Below are positions 32,950-42,325 of a stretch of 64,000 nt of DNA, piece by piece. The number at the start of each line of letters is the position of its first letter. Within the stretch, counting starts at the first letter, position 1. The notes below the pieces were generated by a model that saw only the letters and a program-made list of their open reading frames with translations, searched no databases and was not told where the DNA came from. This DNA comes from Ornithinibacillus salinisoli. Lineage in GTDB: Bacteria; Bacillota; Bacilli; Bacillales; Amphibacillaceae. The position numbers were made by a program, and so were the translations under genes. Location: NCBI RefSeq assembly GCF_042682545.1, contig NZ_JBHUHQ010000013.1, one strand, 5' to 3'.

Positions 32950-35025
32950 ATGGCAGATTATTTAGTGATTGTTGAATCACCTGCAAAAGCAAAGACAATT
33001 GAACGTTACTTAGGAAAGAAATATAAAGTAAAAGCTTCAATGGGACATGTTCGCGACTTACCCAAAAGTCAAATGGGCGTTGATGTTGAAGAACAATTTA
33101 AACCTAAGTATATTACAATTCGTGGTAAAGGCGATGTTTTAAAAGATTTAAAAAAGGCAGCTAAGAAAGCCAAAAAAATATACTTAGCGGCTGACCCGGA
33201 TCGTGAAGGGGAAGCAATTGCATGGCATTTAGCACATATTTTAAACGTGGATGAAGATTCTGAATGTCGAGTAGTGTTCAACGAAATAACGAAGGATGCA
33301 ATTAAAGATTCATTTAAAAATCCGCGCTCCATTGACTTGGATTTAGTGGATGCCCAACAGGCGAGAAGAATCCTAGACCGTTTAGTCGGTTATAATATTA
33401 GCCCTTTATTATGGAAAAAAGTTAAAAAGGGTTTAAGTGCTGGTCGTGTACAATCAGTTGCTCTTAAAATGATTATTGATAGAGAAAAAGAGATAGAAAA
33501 CTTTAAACCGGAAGAATATTGGTCCATTGAAGCTGATTTCCAGAAAGATAAAGAAACCTTCCGGGGAGCCTTTTATGGTATTAATGGAAAAAAACAAGAG
33601 TTGAAATCAGAAGAAGAAGTTAATGAAGTTCTAAAAAAATTAGATGATCGAAAATTTACTGCAGATAAAGTGAATAAGAGAGAACGAAAACGTAATCCAG
33701 CGAAACCATTCACGACATCATCCTTGCAACAAGAGGCTGCTCGGAAATTAAATTTTCGTGCTAGGAAAACGATGATGGTAGCGCAACAATTGTATGAGGG
33801 AATTGATCTAGGTAAGAAGGCCGGTGGTATTACAGGTCTAATTACATATATGCGTACTGACTCAACAAGAATTTCAAATACAGCTAAAGAAGAGGCAAAG
33901 GGTTATATACAGGAACAGTTTGGTAACGAGTATTTAGGTACGGAGAAAGCGGAAAAGCAAAAAGAAGGTTCACAAGATGCTCATGAAGCAATCCGTCCTA
34001 CTTCAGTAATGCGTGATCCAAAGTCCTTGAAGGAGATATTGTCTCGTGACCAACTACGCCTTTACAAACTAATTTGGGAACGCTTTTTAGCTAGTCAAAT
34101 GGCACCAGCTATTTTGGATACGATGACCATTCATTTAGTTAATAGTGATGTAGAATTTCGTGCAACCGGTTCAAAAATTAAATTTAAGGGATTTATGAAG
34201 GTTTATGTGGAAGGAAATGATGATAACAAGAAAGATGAAGACAAATTGTTACCAGACATGGATGAAGGTTCTCTTGTGAATGCTGAAGAAATCACACCGA
34301 ACCAACATTTCACGCAACCACCTCCGCGCTATACGGAAGCACGCCTTGTTCGGACAATGGAAGAACAAGGAATTGGTCGACCTTCTACCTATGCCCCTAC
34401 ATTGGATACGATTCAGCGTAGAGGATACGTAACAATTGACCATAAGCGATTTGTGCCAACGGAACTTGGTGTTATTGTTGTTGACTTATTGAAGGAATTC
34501 TTCCCGGAAATCATTGATGTGGACTTTACTGTTAAAATGGAAAGTGATCTTGATGCAATCGAGGAAGGTAAAGTCGAATGGATCAAACTGTTAGATGACT
34601 TTTATGGTGATTTCCATAAACGTCTTGATATAGCAGAAAAAGAGATGGAAAAAATTGAAATAAGGGATGAGCCTGCAGGAATCGACTGTGAAAATTGCGG
34701 TCATGAAATGGTATACAAAATGGGTAGATATGGAAAGTTCTTAGCATGTTCAAACTTCCCTGAGTGTCGCAATACAAAACCGATCCTAAAGGAGATTGGC
34801 GTAACCTGTCCAAAATGTAAAGAAGGAAACGTGGTTGAAAGAAAGTCCAAGAAGCGAAGAGTATTTTTCGGTTGTGATCAGTTCCCCGAATGTGATTTCG
34901 TATCGTGGGATAAACCAATTTCAAGACCTTGTCCAAAATGTGAATCACTTCTTGTGGAAAAACGCAGTAAAAAAGAAGTTCAAATACAATGCACAGAATG
35001 CGACTATAAGGAAAAAGTTCAGTAA
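32950..35025 (+). CDS. topA: DNA topoisomerase I
   Basis: Type IA topoisomerase that relaxes negative supercoils. The Toprim domain has VIVESPAKAKTIERYLG and the acidic DPDREGEA motif; the active-site tyrosine is Y300 in ITYMRTDST. The C-terminal 110 residues hold three four-cysteine zinc ribbons (for example CENCGHEMVYKMGRYGKFLACSNFPEC begins the first). The 691-residue length is typical. GGAGGAG precedes the ATG. In B. subtilis trmFO follows, but here xerC does. Confidence 0.97.
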   Translation: MADYLVIVESPAKAKTIERYLGKKYKVKASMGHVRDLPKSQMGVDVEEQFKPKYITIRGKGDVLKDLKKAAKKAKKIYLAADPDREGEAIAWHLAHILNVDEDSECRVVFNEITKDAIKDSFKNPRSIDLDLVDAQQARRILDRLVGYNISPLLWKKVKKGLSAGRVQSVALKMIIDREKEIENFKPEEYWSIEADFQKDKETFRGAFYGINGKKQELKSEEEVNEVLKKLDDRKFTADKVNKRERKRNPAKPFTTSSLQQEAARKLNFRARKTMMVAQQLYEGIDLGKKAGGITGLITYMRTDSTRISNTAKEEAKGYIQEQFGNEYLGTEKAEKQKEGSQDAHEAIRPTSVMRDPKSLKEILSRDQLRLYKLIWERFLASQMAPAILDTMTIHLVNSDVEFRATGSKIKFKGFMKVYVEGNDDNKKDEDKLLPDMDEGSLVNAEEITPNQHFTQPPPRYTEARLVRTMEEQGIGRPSTYAPTLDTIQRRGYVTIDHKRFVPTELGVIVVDLLKEFFPEIIDVDFTVKMESDLDAIEEGKVEWIKLLDDFYGDFHKRLDIAEKEMEKIEIRDEPAGIDCENCGHEMVYKMGRYGKFLACSNFPECRNTKPILKEIGVTCPKCKEGNVVERKSKKRRVFFGCDQFPECDFVSWDKPISRPCPKCESLLVEKRSKKEVQIQCTECDYKEKVQ

Positions 35026-35029
35026 AGTT

Positions 35030-35063
35030 AACCCGGCTGTTATGGGCAGCCGGGTTTAGTTTG
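35030..35063 (+). terminator. Intrinsic terminator after topA
   Basis: Perfect 10-bp GC-rich arms AACCCGGCTG (35030-35039) and CAGCCGGGTT (35047-35056) with a short TAGTTTG tail. Confidence 0.8.
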
Positions 35064-35416
35064 TGAGAATATTGTAAGGATGTAGTTTTACTTTTTAGGT
35101 TTTAAGGAAATAATAGGTGGAATATAACTAAAAAATGTAAATTAACATGTATATCTAAATATTTTAAGGGTATACAATATTTAATAAACATTTTAAATTT
35201 GTAATTGTTGACTATTCATTATGAACAAGATATAATTACGTCTTGGTAAGGTGAAGTACTTGACAGTAACAAATAAATTCTTTATTTACGTTGTTTCATA
35301 GCGTTAAATCAATTTCCTTGAAATCAATTCAGAATTTTGTTACAATTTTGTTAAGTTAATTGCATTTCCTATTCATTGTGTGTTATGATTTATTCGCTGT
35401 TCAAAGAGGTGAAAAA
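35064..35416. other. Gene-free interval between topA and xerC
   Basis: About 350 nt of AT-rich sequence with no convincing reading frame on either strand. It contains the xerC promoter and about 170 nt of leader. trmFO, which occupies this place in B. subtilis, is absent and I see no remnant of its coding sequence. Confidence 0.7.
35208..35236 (+). promoter_or_regulatory. SigA-type promoter of the xerC-hslV-hslU-codY unit
   Basis: TTGACT (35208-35213), 17-nt spacer, consensus TATAAT (35231-35236), the best-matching promoter in the window. Transcription would start near 35243. Confidence 0.85.
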
Positions 35417-36325
35417 TTGATTAGTTTTTCTACTTATAGTAAGGACTTTAACGAGTATTTGCAAATCGAGAAAAACGCTTCACCATATACTGTTAAATAT
35501 TATCTTCAGGATATAGAAACGTTTTTTTTATTTCTACAGCAAGAAAGTATTCATGATTTGGAAATGATAGATCAACGTATTGTCCGAGTATTTTTAACTC
35601 AGTTGTATAATCAACAATTATCTCGAAGAAGTGTTTCGAGAAAGATATCGAGCTTGAGAAGCTTTTTTAGGTTTCTTGAAAGAGAATTAATCGTTACAAT
35701 GAATCCATTTATTAACGTAACATTACCTAAAGCATCTAAACCGATTCCGGGATTTTTATATATGGAAGAGCTAGAAAAGCTTTTTGAGATAAATGATCTT
35801 ACGGATCCATTAGGGCAAAGAGATCAAGCTATTTTAGAAATACTCTATGCTACTGGAATAAGGGTAAGCGAATGCCAGAAATTAACCTTAGGTAATATCG
35901 ATTTCTCTATTGGAACAATTCTTGTTTCTGGTAAAGGGAGAAAGGAAAGGTACATCCCATTTGGTAGTTTTGCTGAAAAAGCCTTGAACACTTACATACA
36001 AGATGGTAGACAAAAGCTTTTGCATAAATCAAATATAGAAACGGAATGTGTCTTTTTAAATTCTCGTGGTAAACCTCTGACAGATAGAGGAATTCGACTG
36101 ATTTTAAAGAAAATGGTAGAAAAAGCTGCACTTACTGTTCATGTACACCCGCATAAATTAAGGCATACTTTTGCAACACATATGTTAAATGAAGGAGCCG
36201 ATTTACGTACAGTCCAGGAGATGTTAGGACATGAGAATTTATCATCTACACAGGTTTATACACATGTTACTAAAGATCATTTGCGGAAAATTTATTTGAA
36301 CAGCCACCCAAGAGCTAATGATTAA
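35417..36325 (+). CDS. xerC: Tyrosine recombinase XerC (CodV)
   Basis: Site-specific recombinase that resolves chromosome dimers at dif with XerD. The N-terminal SAM-like DNA-binding domain (about 1-90) is followed by the catalytic domain with R in ATGIRVSE, H-x-x-R in HKLRHTF, H in LGHENLSS and the nucleophile Tyr in TQVYTHV. The start is the TTG at 35417 with AGAGGTG 5 nt upstream, giving 302 residues, the CodV length. It overlaps the untranslated start region of hslV and heads the cod gene group. Confidence 0.95.
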   Translation: MISFSTYSKDFNEYLQIEKNASPYTVKYYLQDIETFFLFLQQESIHDLEMIDQRIVRVFLTQLYNQQLSRRSVSRKISSLRSFFRFLERELIVTMNPFINVTLPKASKPIPGFLYMEELEKLFEINDLTDPLGQRDQAILEILYATGIRVSECQKLTLGNIDFSIGTILVSGKGRKERYIPFGSFAEKALNTYIQDGRQKLLHKSNIETECVFLNSRGKPLTDRGIRLILKKMVEKAALTVHVHPHKLRHTFATHMLNEGADLRTVQEMLGHENLSSTQVYTHVTKDHLRKIYLNSHPRAND

Positions 36326-36350
36326 GAATATAGGCGATGAGGTGATTTTA

Positions 36351-36896
36351 TTGGCGCATGAAATACATGCAACTACGATTTTTGCAGTTATGCATAATGG
36401 TGAATGTGCAATGAGTGGAGATGGGCAAGTAACATTAGGAAATGCTGTTGTAATGAAGCATACAGCCAAAAAAGTACGAAGGTTATTTAACGGAAAAGTT
36501 TTAGCTGGATTTGCTGGTTCTGTTGCTGATGCTTTTACATTATTTGAAAAATTTGAAGCTAAGCTAGAAGCTTATAACGGAAATTTAACTCGTGCTGCAG
36601 TCGAATTAGCTAAAGAGTGGCGAAGTGATAAAGTGCTACGAAAGCTAGAAGCGATGTTGATTGTAATGAATAAGGACAATATGCTATTAGTATCAGGTAC
36701 AGGAGAAGTAATAGAGCCAGATGATGGTATTCTTGCAATTGGTTCTGGTGGTAACTATGCTTTGAGTGCGGGTAGAGCACTAGTTAACTATTCTGATCAT
36801 TTATCAGCAAAAGAAATTGCACAGGCAGCAATGGAAATTGCGGGTGATATATGTGTTTATACGAATAATCACATTACGCTGGAAGTACTTGACTAA
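36351..36896 (+). CDS. hslV: ATP-dependent protease subunit HslV (ClpQ/CodW)
   Basis: Proteolytic subunit of the HslVU (ClpQY) protease. The family core TTIFAVMHNGECAMSGDGQVTLGNAVVMKHTAKKVRRLF is present, with GSGGNYALSAGRAL downstream. I chose the TTG at 36351, with GAGGTGA 5 nt upstream, which yields 181 residues starting M-A-H-E-I-H-A-T-T. B. subtilis CodW is described as using an N-terminal serine; here the residue after Met is alanine and the first Thr pair lies at position 7-8, so processing may differ. It is coupled to xerC and hslU. Confidence 0.93.
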   Translation: MAHEIHATTIFAVMHNGECAMSGDGQVTLGNAVVMKHTAKKVRRLFNGKVLAGFAGSVADAFTLFEKFEAKLEAYNGNLTRAAVELAKEWRSDKVLRKLEAMLIVMNKDNMLLVSGTGEVIEPDDGILAIGSGGNYALSAGRALVNYSDHLSAKEIAQAAMEIAGDICVYTNNHITLEVLD

Positions 36897-36914
36897 TAAG
36901 GAGGCCATGTGATC

Positions 36915-38309
36915 ATGGGACTAAATTTTACTCCAAGGCAAATTGTAAATCAATTAGATCAATACATTATAGGACAACAAAATGCTAAAAAATCGGTTGC
37001 TGTAGCACTTAGGAACCGTTATCGAAGAACACAGCTTGATGAGAAAATTAAAGATGAGATTGTCCCCAAAAATATATTGATGATAGGTCCTACCGGGGTA
37101 GGTAAAACGGAAATAGCAAGAAGGTTAGCGAGGTTAGTTGGTGCCCCTTTTGTGAAAGTAGAGGCTACAAAATTCACAGAGGTTGGTTATGTCGGTCGAG
37201 ATGTAGAATCAATGGTTCGTGACGTCGTTGAAATGTCCATGAGAATGGTAAAAGAAGAAAAGATGAGCCAAGTTATGGAAAAGGCGAAAGTTGAGGCAAA
37301 TAAACAACTAGTAAAGCTACTTGTACCTCAAGCTAAAAAACAGTCAACGATGACGAATCCTTTTGAAATGCTTTTTTCTGGTCAGGGAAATTCAAATGAA
37401 GATGATCACGAACCAGAAAAAAATGAAGAAATAAGAAATAAACGACAACGAATCGAACATCAATTATCACTTGGCGAGTTGGAAGATCATATTGTAACAG
37501 TTGAAATAGAAGAAATGCCACCATCTATGTTTGATATGTTACAAGGATCGGGCATGGAGCAAATGGGAATGAATATGCAGGATGCATTTGGTCAGTTTAT
37601 GCCAAAAAAGAAAAAGAAGCGAAAACTACCTGTTTCTGAGGCGAGAGAAGTGTTGACACAGCAAGAGGCGCAAAAAATGGTTGATATGGAAGAGGTTGCT
37701 CAGGAAGCTATTGAACGCGCAGAACAATCCGGTATCATCTTTATCGATGAAATTGATAAAGTAGCTGGCAAACAAGACAATTCTCCTAATGTTTCAAGAG
37801 AAGGTGTACAACGCGATATTTTACCTATTGTAGAAGGGTCAACTGTTGTCACTAAACATGGTCCAGTTAAAACAGATCATATGTTATTTATTGCAGCAGG
37901 TGCATTCCATATGGCTAAACCATCAGACCTAATTCCTGAATTACAAGGTAGATTTCCGATTCGCGTGGAACTCGAAAAACTGTCTGTAGAAGATTTTAAA
38001 CGAATTTTAAAGGAACCTTCAAATGCTTTATTAAAACAATATGAAGCATTGTTGAAAACAGAAGGTATAAATGTTGTATTTACAGACCAAGCTGTTAATA
38101 GATTAGCTGAGATCGCTTATCAAGTTAACCAAGATACTGATAATATTGGTGCTAGAAGACTTCATACCATTCTAGAAAAACTATTAGAAGATTTATCATT
38201 TGAAGCCCCTGATATTAATATGGAGACTATCGAAATAACTCCTAATTATGTAGATGGGAAACTTAGTACTATCGTAAAAAATAAGGACTTAAGTCAATTT
38301 ATTTTATAA
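36915..38309 (+). CDS. hslU: ATP-dependent protease ATPase subunit HslU (ClpY/CodX)
   Basis: AAA+ unfoldase that feeds HslV. Motifs: TPRQIVNQLDQYIIGQQNAK at the N-terminus, Walker A GPTGVGKTE, the pore segment near TEVGYVGRDVESMVRD, Walker B FIDEIDK and the C-terminal LSQFIL tail that docks into HslV. The charged insertion (I domain) spans about 110-250. The ATG at 36915 is preceded by AAGGAGG at 10 nt; GTG 36909 is an alternative. codY follows after 35 nt. Confidence 0.96.
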   Translation: MGLNFTPRQIVNQLDQYIIGQQNAKKSVAVALRNRYRRTQLDEKIKDEIVPKNILMIGPTGVGKTEIARRLARLVGAPFVKVEATKFTEVGYVGRDVESMVRDVVEMSMRMVKEEKMSQVMEKAKVEANKQLVKLLVPQAKKQSTMTNPFEMLFSGQGNSNEDDHEPEKNEEIRNKRQRIEHQLSLGELEDHIVTVEIEEMPPSMFDMLQGSGMEQMGMNMQDAFGQFMPKKKKKRKLPVSEAREVLTQQEAQKMVDMEEVAQEAIERAEQSGIIFIDEIDKVAGKQDNSPNVSREGVQRDILPIVEGSTVVTKHGPVKTDHMLFIAAGAFHMAKPSDLIPELQGRFPIRVELEKLSVEDFKRILKEPSNALLKQYEALLKTEGINVVFTDQAVNRLAEIAYQVNQDTDNIGARRLHTILEKLLEDLSFEAPDINMETIEITPNYVDGKLSTIVKNKDLSQFIL

Positions 38310-38344
38310 AAAACTAATAATTATTTAAAAAATGGAGGATCATT

Positions 38345-39124
38345 ATGGAACTTTTAAATCGCGCAAGAAAAATTAATGCAATGTTACAAAAAGCAACAGG
38401 GAAGTCAGTTAACTTTAACGACATGGCTGCATCTTTAACAGATGTTATTAAAGGAAATGTGTTCATCTTAAGTAGAAGAGGTAAATTATTAGGTTTCGCT
38501 ATTAACCAAGAGATCGAAAATGAACGCATGAAAGGGATGCTAGAAGAAAGACAATTCCCAGAGGAGTACACGGAAGGACTTTTCCACATTCACGAAACTA
38601 CAGCAAACCTTGAAATTGATAGTCCTTATACTGTATTTCCGGTTGAGAACCGTGAATTATTTAAAAGTGGTTTGACAACAATTATTCCAATTATTGGAGG
38701 CGGAGAAAGGTTAGGTACGTTAATCATTGGTAGATTAACGGAAAGCTTTAATGACGATGACCTATTGCTAGCTGAATATGGCGCAACCGTTGTTGGAATG
38801 GAAATTTTACATGAAAAAACAGAAGAAATTGAAATGGAAGCTAGAAGTAAAGCAGTTGTTCAAATGGCAATTAGCTCTCTTTCTTATAGTGAGTTAGAGG
38901 CAATTGATCATATCTTTGAAGAATTGAATGGTAAGGAAGGACTACTTGTTGCAAGTAAGATAGCTGACCGAGTAGGAATTACACGCTCTGTTATCGTAAA
39001 TGCACTTCGTAAATTAGAAAGTGCTGGAGTTATCGAATCCCGTTCACTAGGAATGAAAGGAACATACATTAAAGTACTTAATGATAAGTTCCTTGTAGAA
39101 TTAGAAAAATTACGTTCAAGATAA
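38345..39124 (+). CDS. codY: GTP- and branched-chain-amino-acid-sensing regulator CodY
   Basis: Global nutritional regulator that represses or activates genes when GTP and isoleucine are plentiful. The N-terminal GAF domain (about 1-155) binds isoleucine; the C-terminal winged helix-turn-helix contains ASKIADRVGITRSVIVNALRKLESAGVIESRS (about 203-234). The 259-residue length is exact for the family. AATGGAGG precedes the ATG. It ends the xerC-hslV-hslU-codY unit, with a strong terminator after it. Confidence 0.98.
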   Translation: MELLNRARKINAMLQKATGKSVNFNDMAASLTDVIKGNVFILSRRGKLLGFAINQEIENERMKGMLEERQFPEEYTEGLFHIHETTANLEIDSPYTVFPVENRELFKSGLTTIIPIIGGGERLGTLIIGRLTESFNDDDLLLAEYGATVVGMEILHEKTEEIEMEARSKAVVQMAISSLSYSELEAIDHIFEELNGKEGLLVASKIADRVGITRSVIVNALRKLESAGVIESRSLGMKGTYIKVLNDKFLVELEKLRSR

Positions 39125-39162
39125 GGGATTATAGAATCCTTACGTTACAAAATGATAAAAAT

Positions 39163-39207
39163 ACACAAAAAAAGTTAGCAGCTAATCCTGCTAACTTTTT
39201 TTGTGTA
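39163..39207 (+). terminator. Strong intrinsic terminator after codY
   Basis: A long stem (about 39163-39181 with 39188-39206) has the core GTTAGCAG/CTGCTAAC, flanked by seven A on the left and seven T on the right. It separates codY from the flagellar operon. Confidence 0.92.
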
Positions 39208-39312
39208 TTTTACTTTCTATTAAGTATTCATCATCTATAGGTTTTGTGTTGGTTATATCATCCTAGTAAATTATAACTATTTTGCCCCCGTTAAAAGGAA
39301 ATATGTCGAAAT

Positions 39313-39340
39313 TTGATAGACTTTAATGGGTAAATAAATT
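39313..39340 (+). promoter_or_regulatory. Candidate SigA promoter of the fla/che operon
   Basis: TTGATA (39313-39318), 16-nt spacer, TAAATT (39335-39340), about 90 nt before flgB. The -10 match is modest, and other starts in the 223-nt gap are possible. I found no convincing SigD site. Confidence 0.4.
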
Positions 39341-39430
39341 ACAATATTCGTAGGGAATTATCTATTTATGTCGGTTTTTGTATAAAAAAATATTTCTTTA
39401 TTATTTTTAGTAAACAGGGAGGGTGAAAAA

Positions 39431-39826
39431 ATGAATTTATTTGGAGGAACAATCCAATCGCTTGAAAAGTCACTCGACTACGCCACAATGAAAAATCAAA
39501 CCATTTCTACAAACATAGCAAATGTTGATACACCAAATTATAAGTCGCAGGATGTCGTTTTTAAAAACGTGTTGAACGATGCGCTAGCTAATTCAACTTC
39601 TGCTAAACGTACGGATGCACGACATATCCCATTTGGAGAAAGTCAACACACACCCTATAAAATAGTTACAAACAATGAAACAGCTTATAATCATAACGGT
39701 AATAACGTTGACGTCGATAAAGAAATGTCGGAATTAGCTAAAAATCAAATCTATTACCAAGCTTTGGTAGATCGTCTTAATGGAAAGTTCAGTAGTTTAC
39801 AATCTGTCATTAGAGGAGGAAGATAA
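39431..39826 (+). CDS. flgB: Flagellar basal-body rod protein FlgB
   Basis: Proximal rod subunit exported by the flagellar type III system. The 131-residue protein has the rod/hook family N-terminal motif with ISTNIANVDTPNYKSQDV and the C-terminal helix KNQIYYQALVDRLNGKFSSLQSVI. GGGAGGGTG precedes the ATG. It is the first gene of the fla/che operon and lies 2 nt from flgC. Confidence 0.96.
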   Translation: MNLFGGTIQSLEKSLDYATMKNQTISTNIANVDTPNYKSQDVVFKNVLNDALANSTSAKRTDARHIPFGESQHTPYKIVTNNETAYNHNGNNVDVDKEMSELAKNQIYYQALVDRLNGKFSSLQSVIRGGR

Positions 39827-39828
39827 TT

Positions 39829-40284
39829 ATGTCAATATTTAATTCAATCAATTCAAGTGCAAGTGCGTTAACGGCGCAAAGACTTCGAATGGATGTCATC
39901 TCTTCTAATATTGCAAACGCAACAACGACACGTGCAACCATAAACGAAAATGGTGAATATGAACCTTACCGTCGAAAAATGGTTAATGTAGTACCTACTG
40001 ATAATAATTTTAAATCATTTCTTCACAAAGCTTCATCCAATATAACTAATTCTGGTACAGGAGTAAAGGTTTCTGGAATAGTGGAGGATGAAGAACCATT
40101 CAAATTAGTTTTTAACCCAACACATCCGGATGCGAATGAGGCTGGATATGTTCAATTACCAAATGTTGATCCACTAAAAGAAATGGTTGATTTAATGAGT
40201 GCTACAAGATCTTATGAAGCAAATGTAACTTCATTAAATGCGAGTAAGGGAATGCTGATGAAAGCACTAGAAATCGGAAAATAA
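39829..40284 (+). CDS. flgC: Flagellar basal-body rod protein FlgC
   Basis: Rod subunit acting with FlgB, FlgF/G-type proteins and FliE. The N-terminus MSIFNSINSSASALTAQRLRMDVISSNIANA and the C-terminal MSATRSYEANVTSLNASKGMLMKALEIGK are the family signatures. The 151 residues are typical. It lies between flgB and fliE. Confidence 0.96.
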   Translation: MSIFNSINSSASALTAQRLRMDVISSNIANATTTRATINENGEYEPYRRKMVNVVPTDNNFKSFLHKASSNITNSGTGVKVSGIVEDEEPFKLVFNPTHPDANEAGYVQLPNVDPLKEMVDLMSATRSYEANVTSLNASKGMLMKALEIGK

Positions 40285-40306
40285 TAAATGGAGGGGTTGT
40301 ATTCGA

Positions 40307-40612
40307 ATGGTTCAATCAATAAATAATGTTCAGAAACCGTTAGCGGTAGACTTAAAGCTAAATACACCTACAATTTCACCTGGTGAAGCACAGTCCAAGT
40401 TTGCTAACGTTCTGAAAAATGCTATTGAAGGCGTTAATGAAACACAAATCATTTCAGATCAAAAAACAGAAGCATTAGCTCAAGGGAAAATAGATGACCT
40501 GCATGATGTGATGATTACCGCTCAAAAAGCAAGTGTTACTTTAGAAACAACTGTTCAAGTGCAGCGGAAAGTTATTGATGCTTACAACGAGATTATGCGG
40601 ATGCAAGTATAA
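40307..40612 (+). CDS. fliE: Flagellar hook-basal body protein FliE
   Basis: Small 101-residue adaptor that joins the MS ring and export gate to the rod. The C-terminal helix QKASVTLETTVQVQRKVIDAYNEIMRMQV is diagnostic. GGAGGGG precedes the start. About 100 nt follow before fliF and contain an internal promoter. Confidence 0.95.
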   Translation: MVQSINNVQKPLAVDLKLNTPTISPGEAQSKFANVLKNAIEGVNETQIISDQKTEALAQGKIDDLHDVMITAQKASVTLETTVQVQRKVIDAYNEIMRMQV

Positions 40613-40650
40613 TTTTTAATTTTTGTTTTATTTTATTATCGGCTTTATTT

Positions 40651-40680
40651 TTGAAATGTTTAAACAAAAAATAATATAAT
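40651..40680 (+). promoter_or_regulatory. Internal SigA-type promoter before fliF
   Basis: TTGAAA (40651-40656), 18-nt spacer, consensus TATAAT (40675-40680), 33 nt before the fliF start. Confidence 0.6.
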
Positions 40681-40712
40681 TGATATTTGTTTGATATTTG
40701 GCGGGGGAATAT

Positions 40713-42314
40713 ATGAAGGAAAAAATAATGAAAACCAGAGATACAGTTCAAACCTTTTGGTCGAATCGATCAAAAAGTCAAAAAGGAATCTTTATAGGAT
40801 CAATCGTAATTATAATTGCCCTCATTGCAACTATTTCATTATTTGCGAATAATTCTAAATATGTTCCTTTATACAATAATTTATCCATACAAGAAGTAGG
40901 GCAAATAAAAACGGAGTTAGATGCGAGAGGTATACCATATGAGATACTTGATGGTGGTACGGCCATAACTGTACCTGAAGCACAAGTAGATACATTACTA
41001 GTAGATTTAGCGGGTCAGGGTATACCGAGCAGTGGTAATATTGATTATTCGTTTTTTAGCCAGAACACTTCTTGGGGAGTAACAGATAACGAATTCAATA
41101 TGATGAAGTTAGATGCGATGCAAACGGAATTAGGTAATTTAATTAAAGGGATAGATGGTATACAGGATGCCCAAGTGATGATTACTATGCCTAAAGAACC
41201 GGTGTTTGCGAGTGAATCGTTGCAGCCTACATCAGCATCAATCGTACTTCATACACAACCAGGTTATCAGTTTGAAGGTAATCAAATAGACTCTTTATAT
41301 CATCTCGTTTCGAGAGCGGTGCCGAATCTCGCTCCAGAAAACATTGCTATTATGAATCAATATTTCGAGTATTTCGACCAAAATTCACAAGATGGTTCTG
41401 GTGCACAAGATACATACACGTACCAACAAACTGTAAAACAGGATATTGAACGAGATATTCAACGAAGAGTCCAACAAATGCTAGGAACAATGGTAGGAAT
41501 GGATAATGTAATCGTTTCTGTAACTGCTGATGTTGACTTTACACAGGAAAATCGTGTGGAAGAGCTAGTTGAGCCAATCGACCCTGAAAACATGGAAGGA
41601 CTACCAGTGAGTATTGAATCCATTCAAGAAACATACTCAGGAAATGGTGCTAATGTCGGTGGAGTTCCGAACTTAGGTGATGATGACACAATAGATGATT
41701 ATACTGGGTTAGATGATGGTGAAGATGGTGAATACGAACTAGTTAAAGAAACAATAAACAATGAATTTAATCGTATACGCAGGGACATTGTTGAAAGTCC
41801 ATATAAAGTTCGAGATTTAGGTATCCAAGTCGCTGTTGATAATGTACGACAAAGAGATGGTAACGAAGTCCAATATTTAACCCAACAAGACATGAATGTA
41901 GTAGAAGAAGGAATTGCATCGATATTAAACTCAATTATTACTACTTCAGTCGATAAAGAATACGGAGAAATAACACCTGAAGAGAAGACATCAATCGTAT
42001 TCCAAGAATTTAGCGAAACGACATCTGTTCCACAAGGAGCAACACCAACAATTTCACCTTGGATGTATATTGTAGGTGGCTTATTATTAGTCGTGATCAT
42101 TGTGTTAATAGCATTACTAATGCGCAACAAAAAAGATAATACAGAAGAAGTCGTTGAGACGGAAAATGAATATGGGCAAAACACGGAAGTACCAGAAATT
42201 TCCGGGGATGAAGATTCTGAATCCATTGTTCGTAAAAAGCAACTAGAAAAAATGGCGAAAGATAAACCAGAAGACTTTGCAAAATTATTAAGAAGTTGGA
42301 TTGGGGAAGAGTAG
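40713..42314 (+). CDS. fliF: Flagellar MS-ring protein FliF
   Basis: Forms the membrane ring that carries rod and switch. Of its 533 residues, a transmembrane segment lies at about 25-45 and a second at about 450-470, with the ring-building YscJ/FliF domain (YVPLYNNLSIQEVGQIKTEL) and the MS-ring middle domain between them. The C-terminal KLLRSWIGEE is the FliG-binding tail. The ATG at 40713 follows GGGGGAA. fliG starts 11 nt after the stop. Confidence 0.96.
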   Translation: MKEKIMKTRDTVQTFWSNRSKSQKGIFIGSIVIIIALIATISLFANNSKYVPLYNNLSIQEVGQIKTELDARGIPYEILDGGTAITVPEAQVDTLLVDLAGQGIPSSGNIDYSFFSQNTSWGVTDNEFNMMKLDAMQTELGNLIKGIDGIQDAQVMITMPKEPVFASESLQPTSASIVLHTQPGYQFEGNQIDSLYHLVSRAVPNLAPENIAIMNQYFEYFDQNSQDGSGAQDTYTYQQTVKQDIERDIQRRVQQMLGTMVGMDNVIVSVTADVDFTQENRVEELVEPIDPENMEGLPVSIESIQETYSGNGANVGGVPNLGDDDTIDDYTGLDDGEDGEYELVKETINNEFNRIRRDIVESPYKVRDLGIQVAVDNVRQRDGNEVQYLTQQDMNVVEEGIASILNSIITTSVDKEYGEITPEEKTSIVFQEFSETTSVPQGATPTISPWMYIVGGLLLVVIIVLIALLMRNKKDNTEEVVETENEYGQNTEVPEISGDEDSESIVRKKQLEKMAKDKPEDFAKLLRSWIGEE

Positions 42315-42325
42315 GAGGTTATTAC

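Noticed and set aside
35316..35345. CodY-box-like sequence near the xerC-codY leader
   Set aside because: Only about 9 of 15 positions fit the AATTTTCWGAAAATT pattern, not above background in such AT-rich DNA.
39290..39325. Possible SigD promoter ahead of flgB (TAAA followed by GTCGAAAT)
   Set aside because: Spacing and the -10 element deviate too far from TAAA-N15-GCCGATAT.
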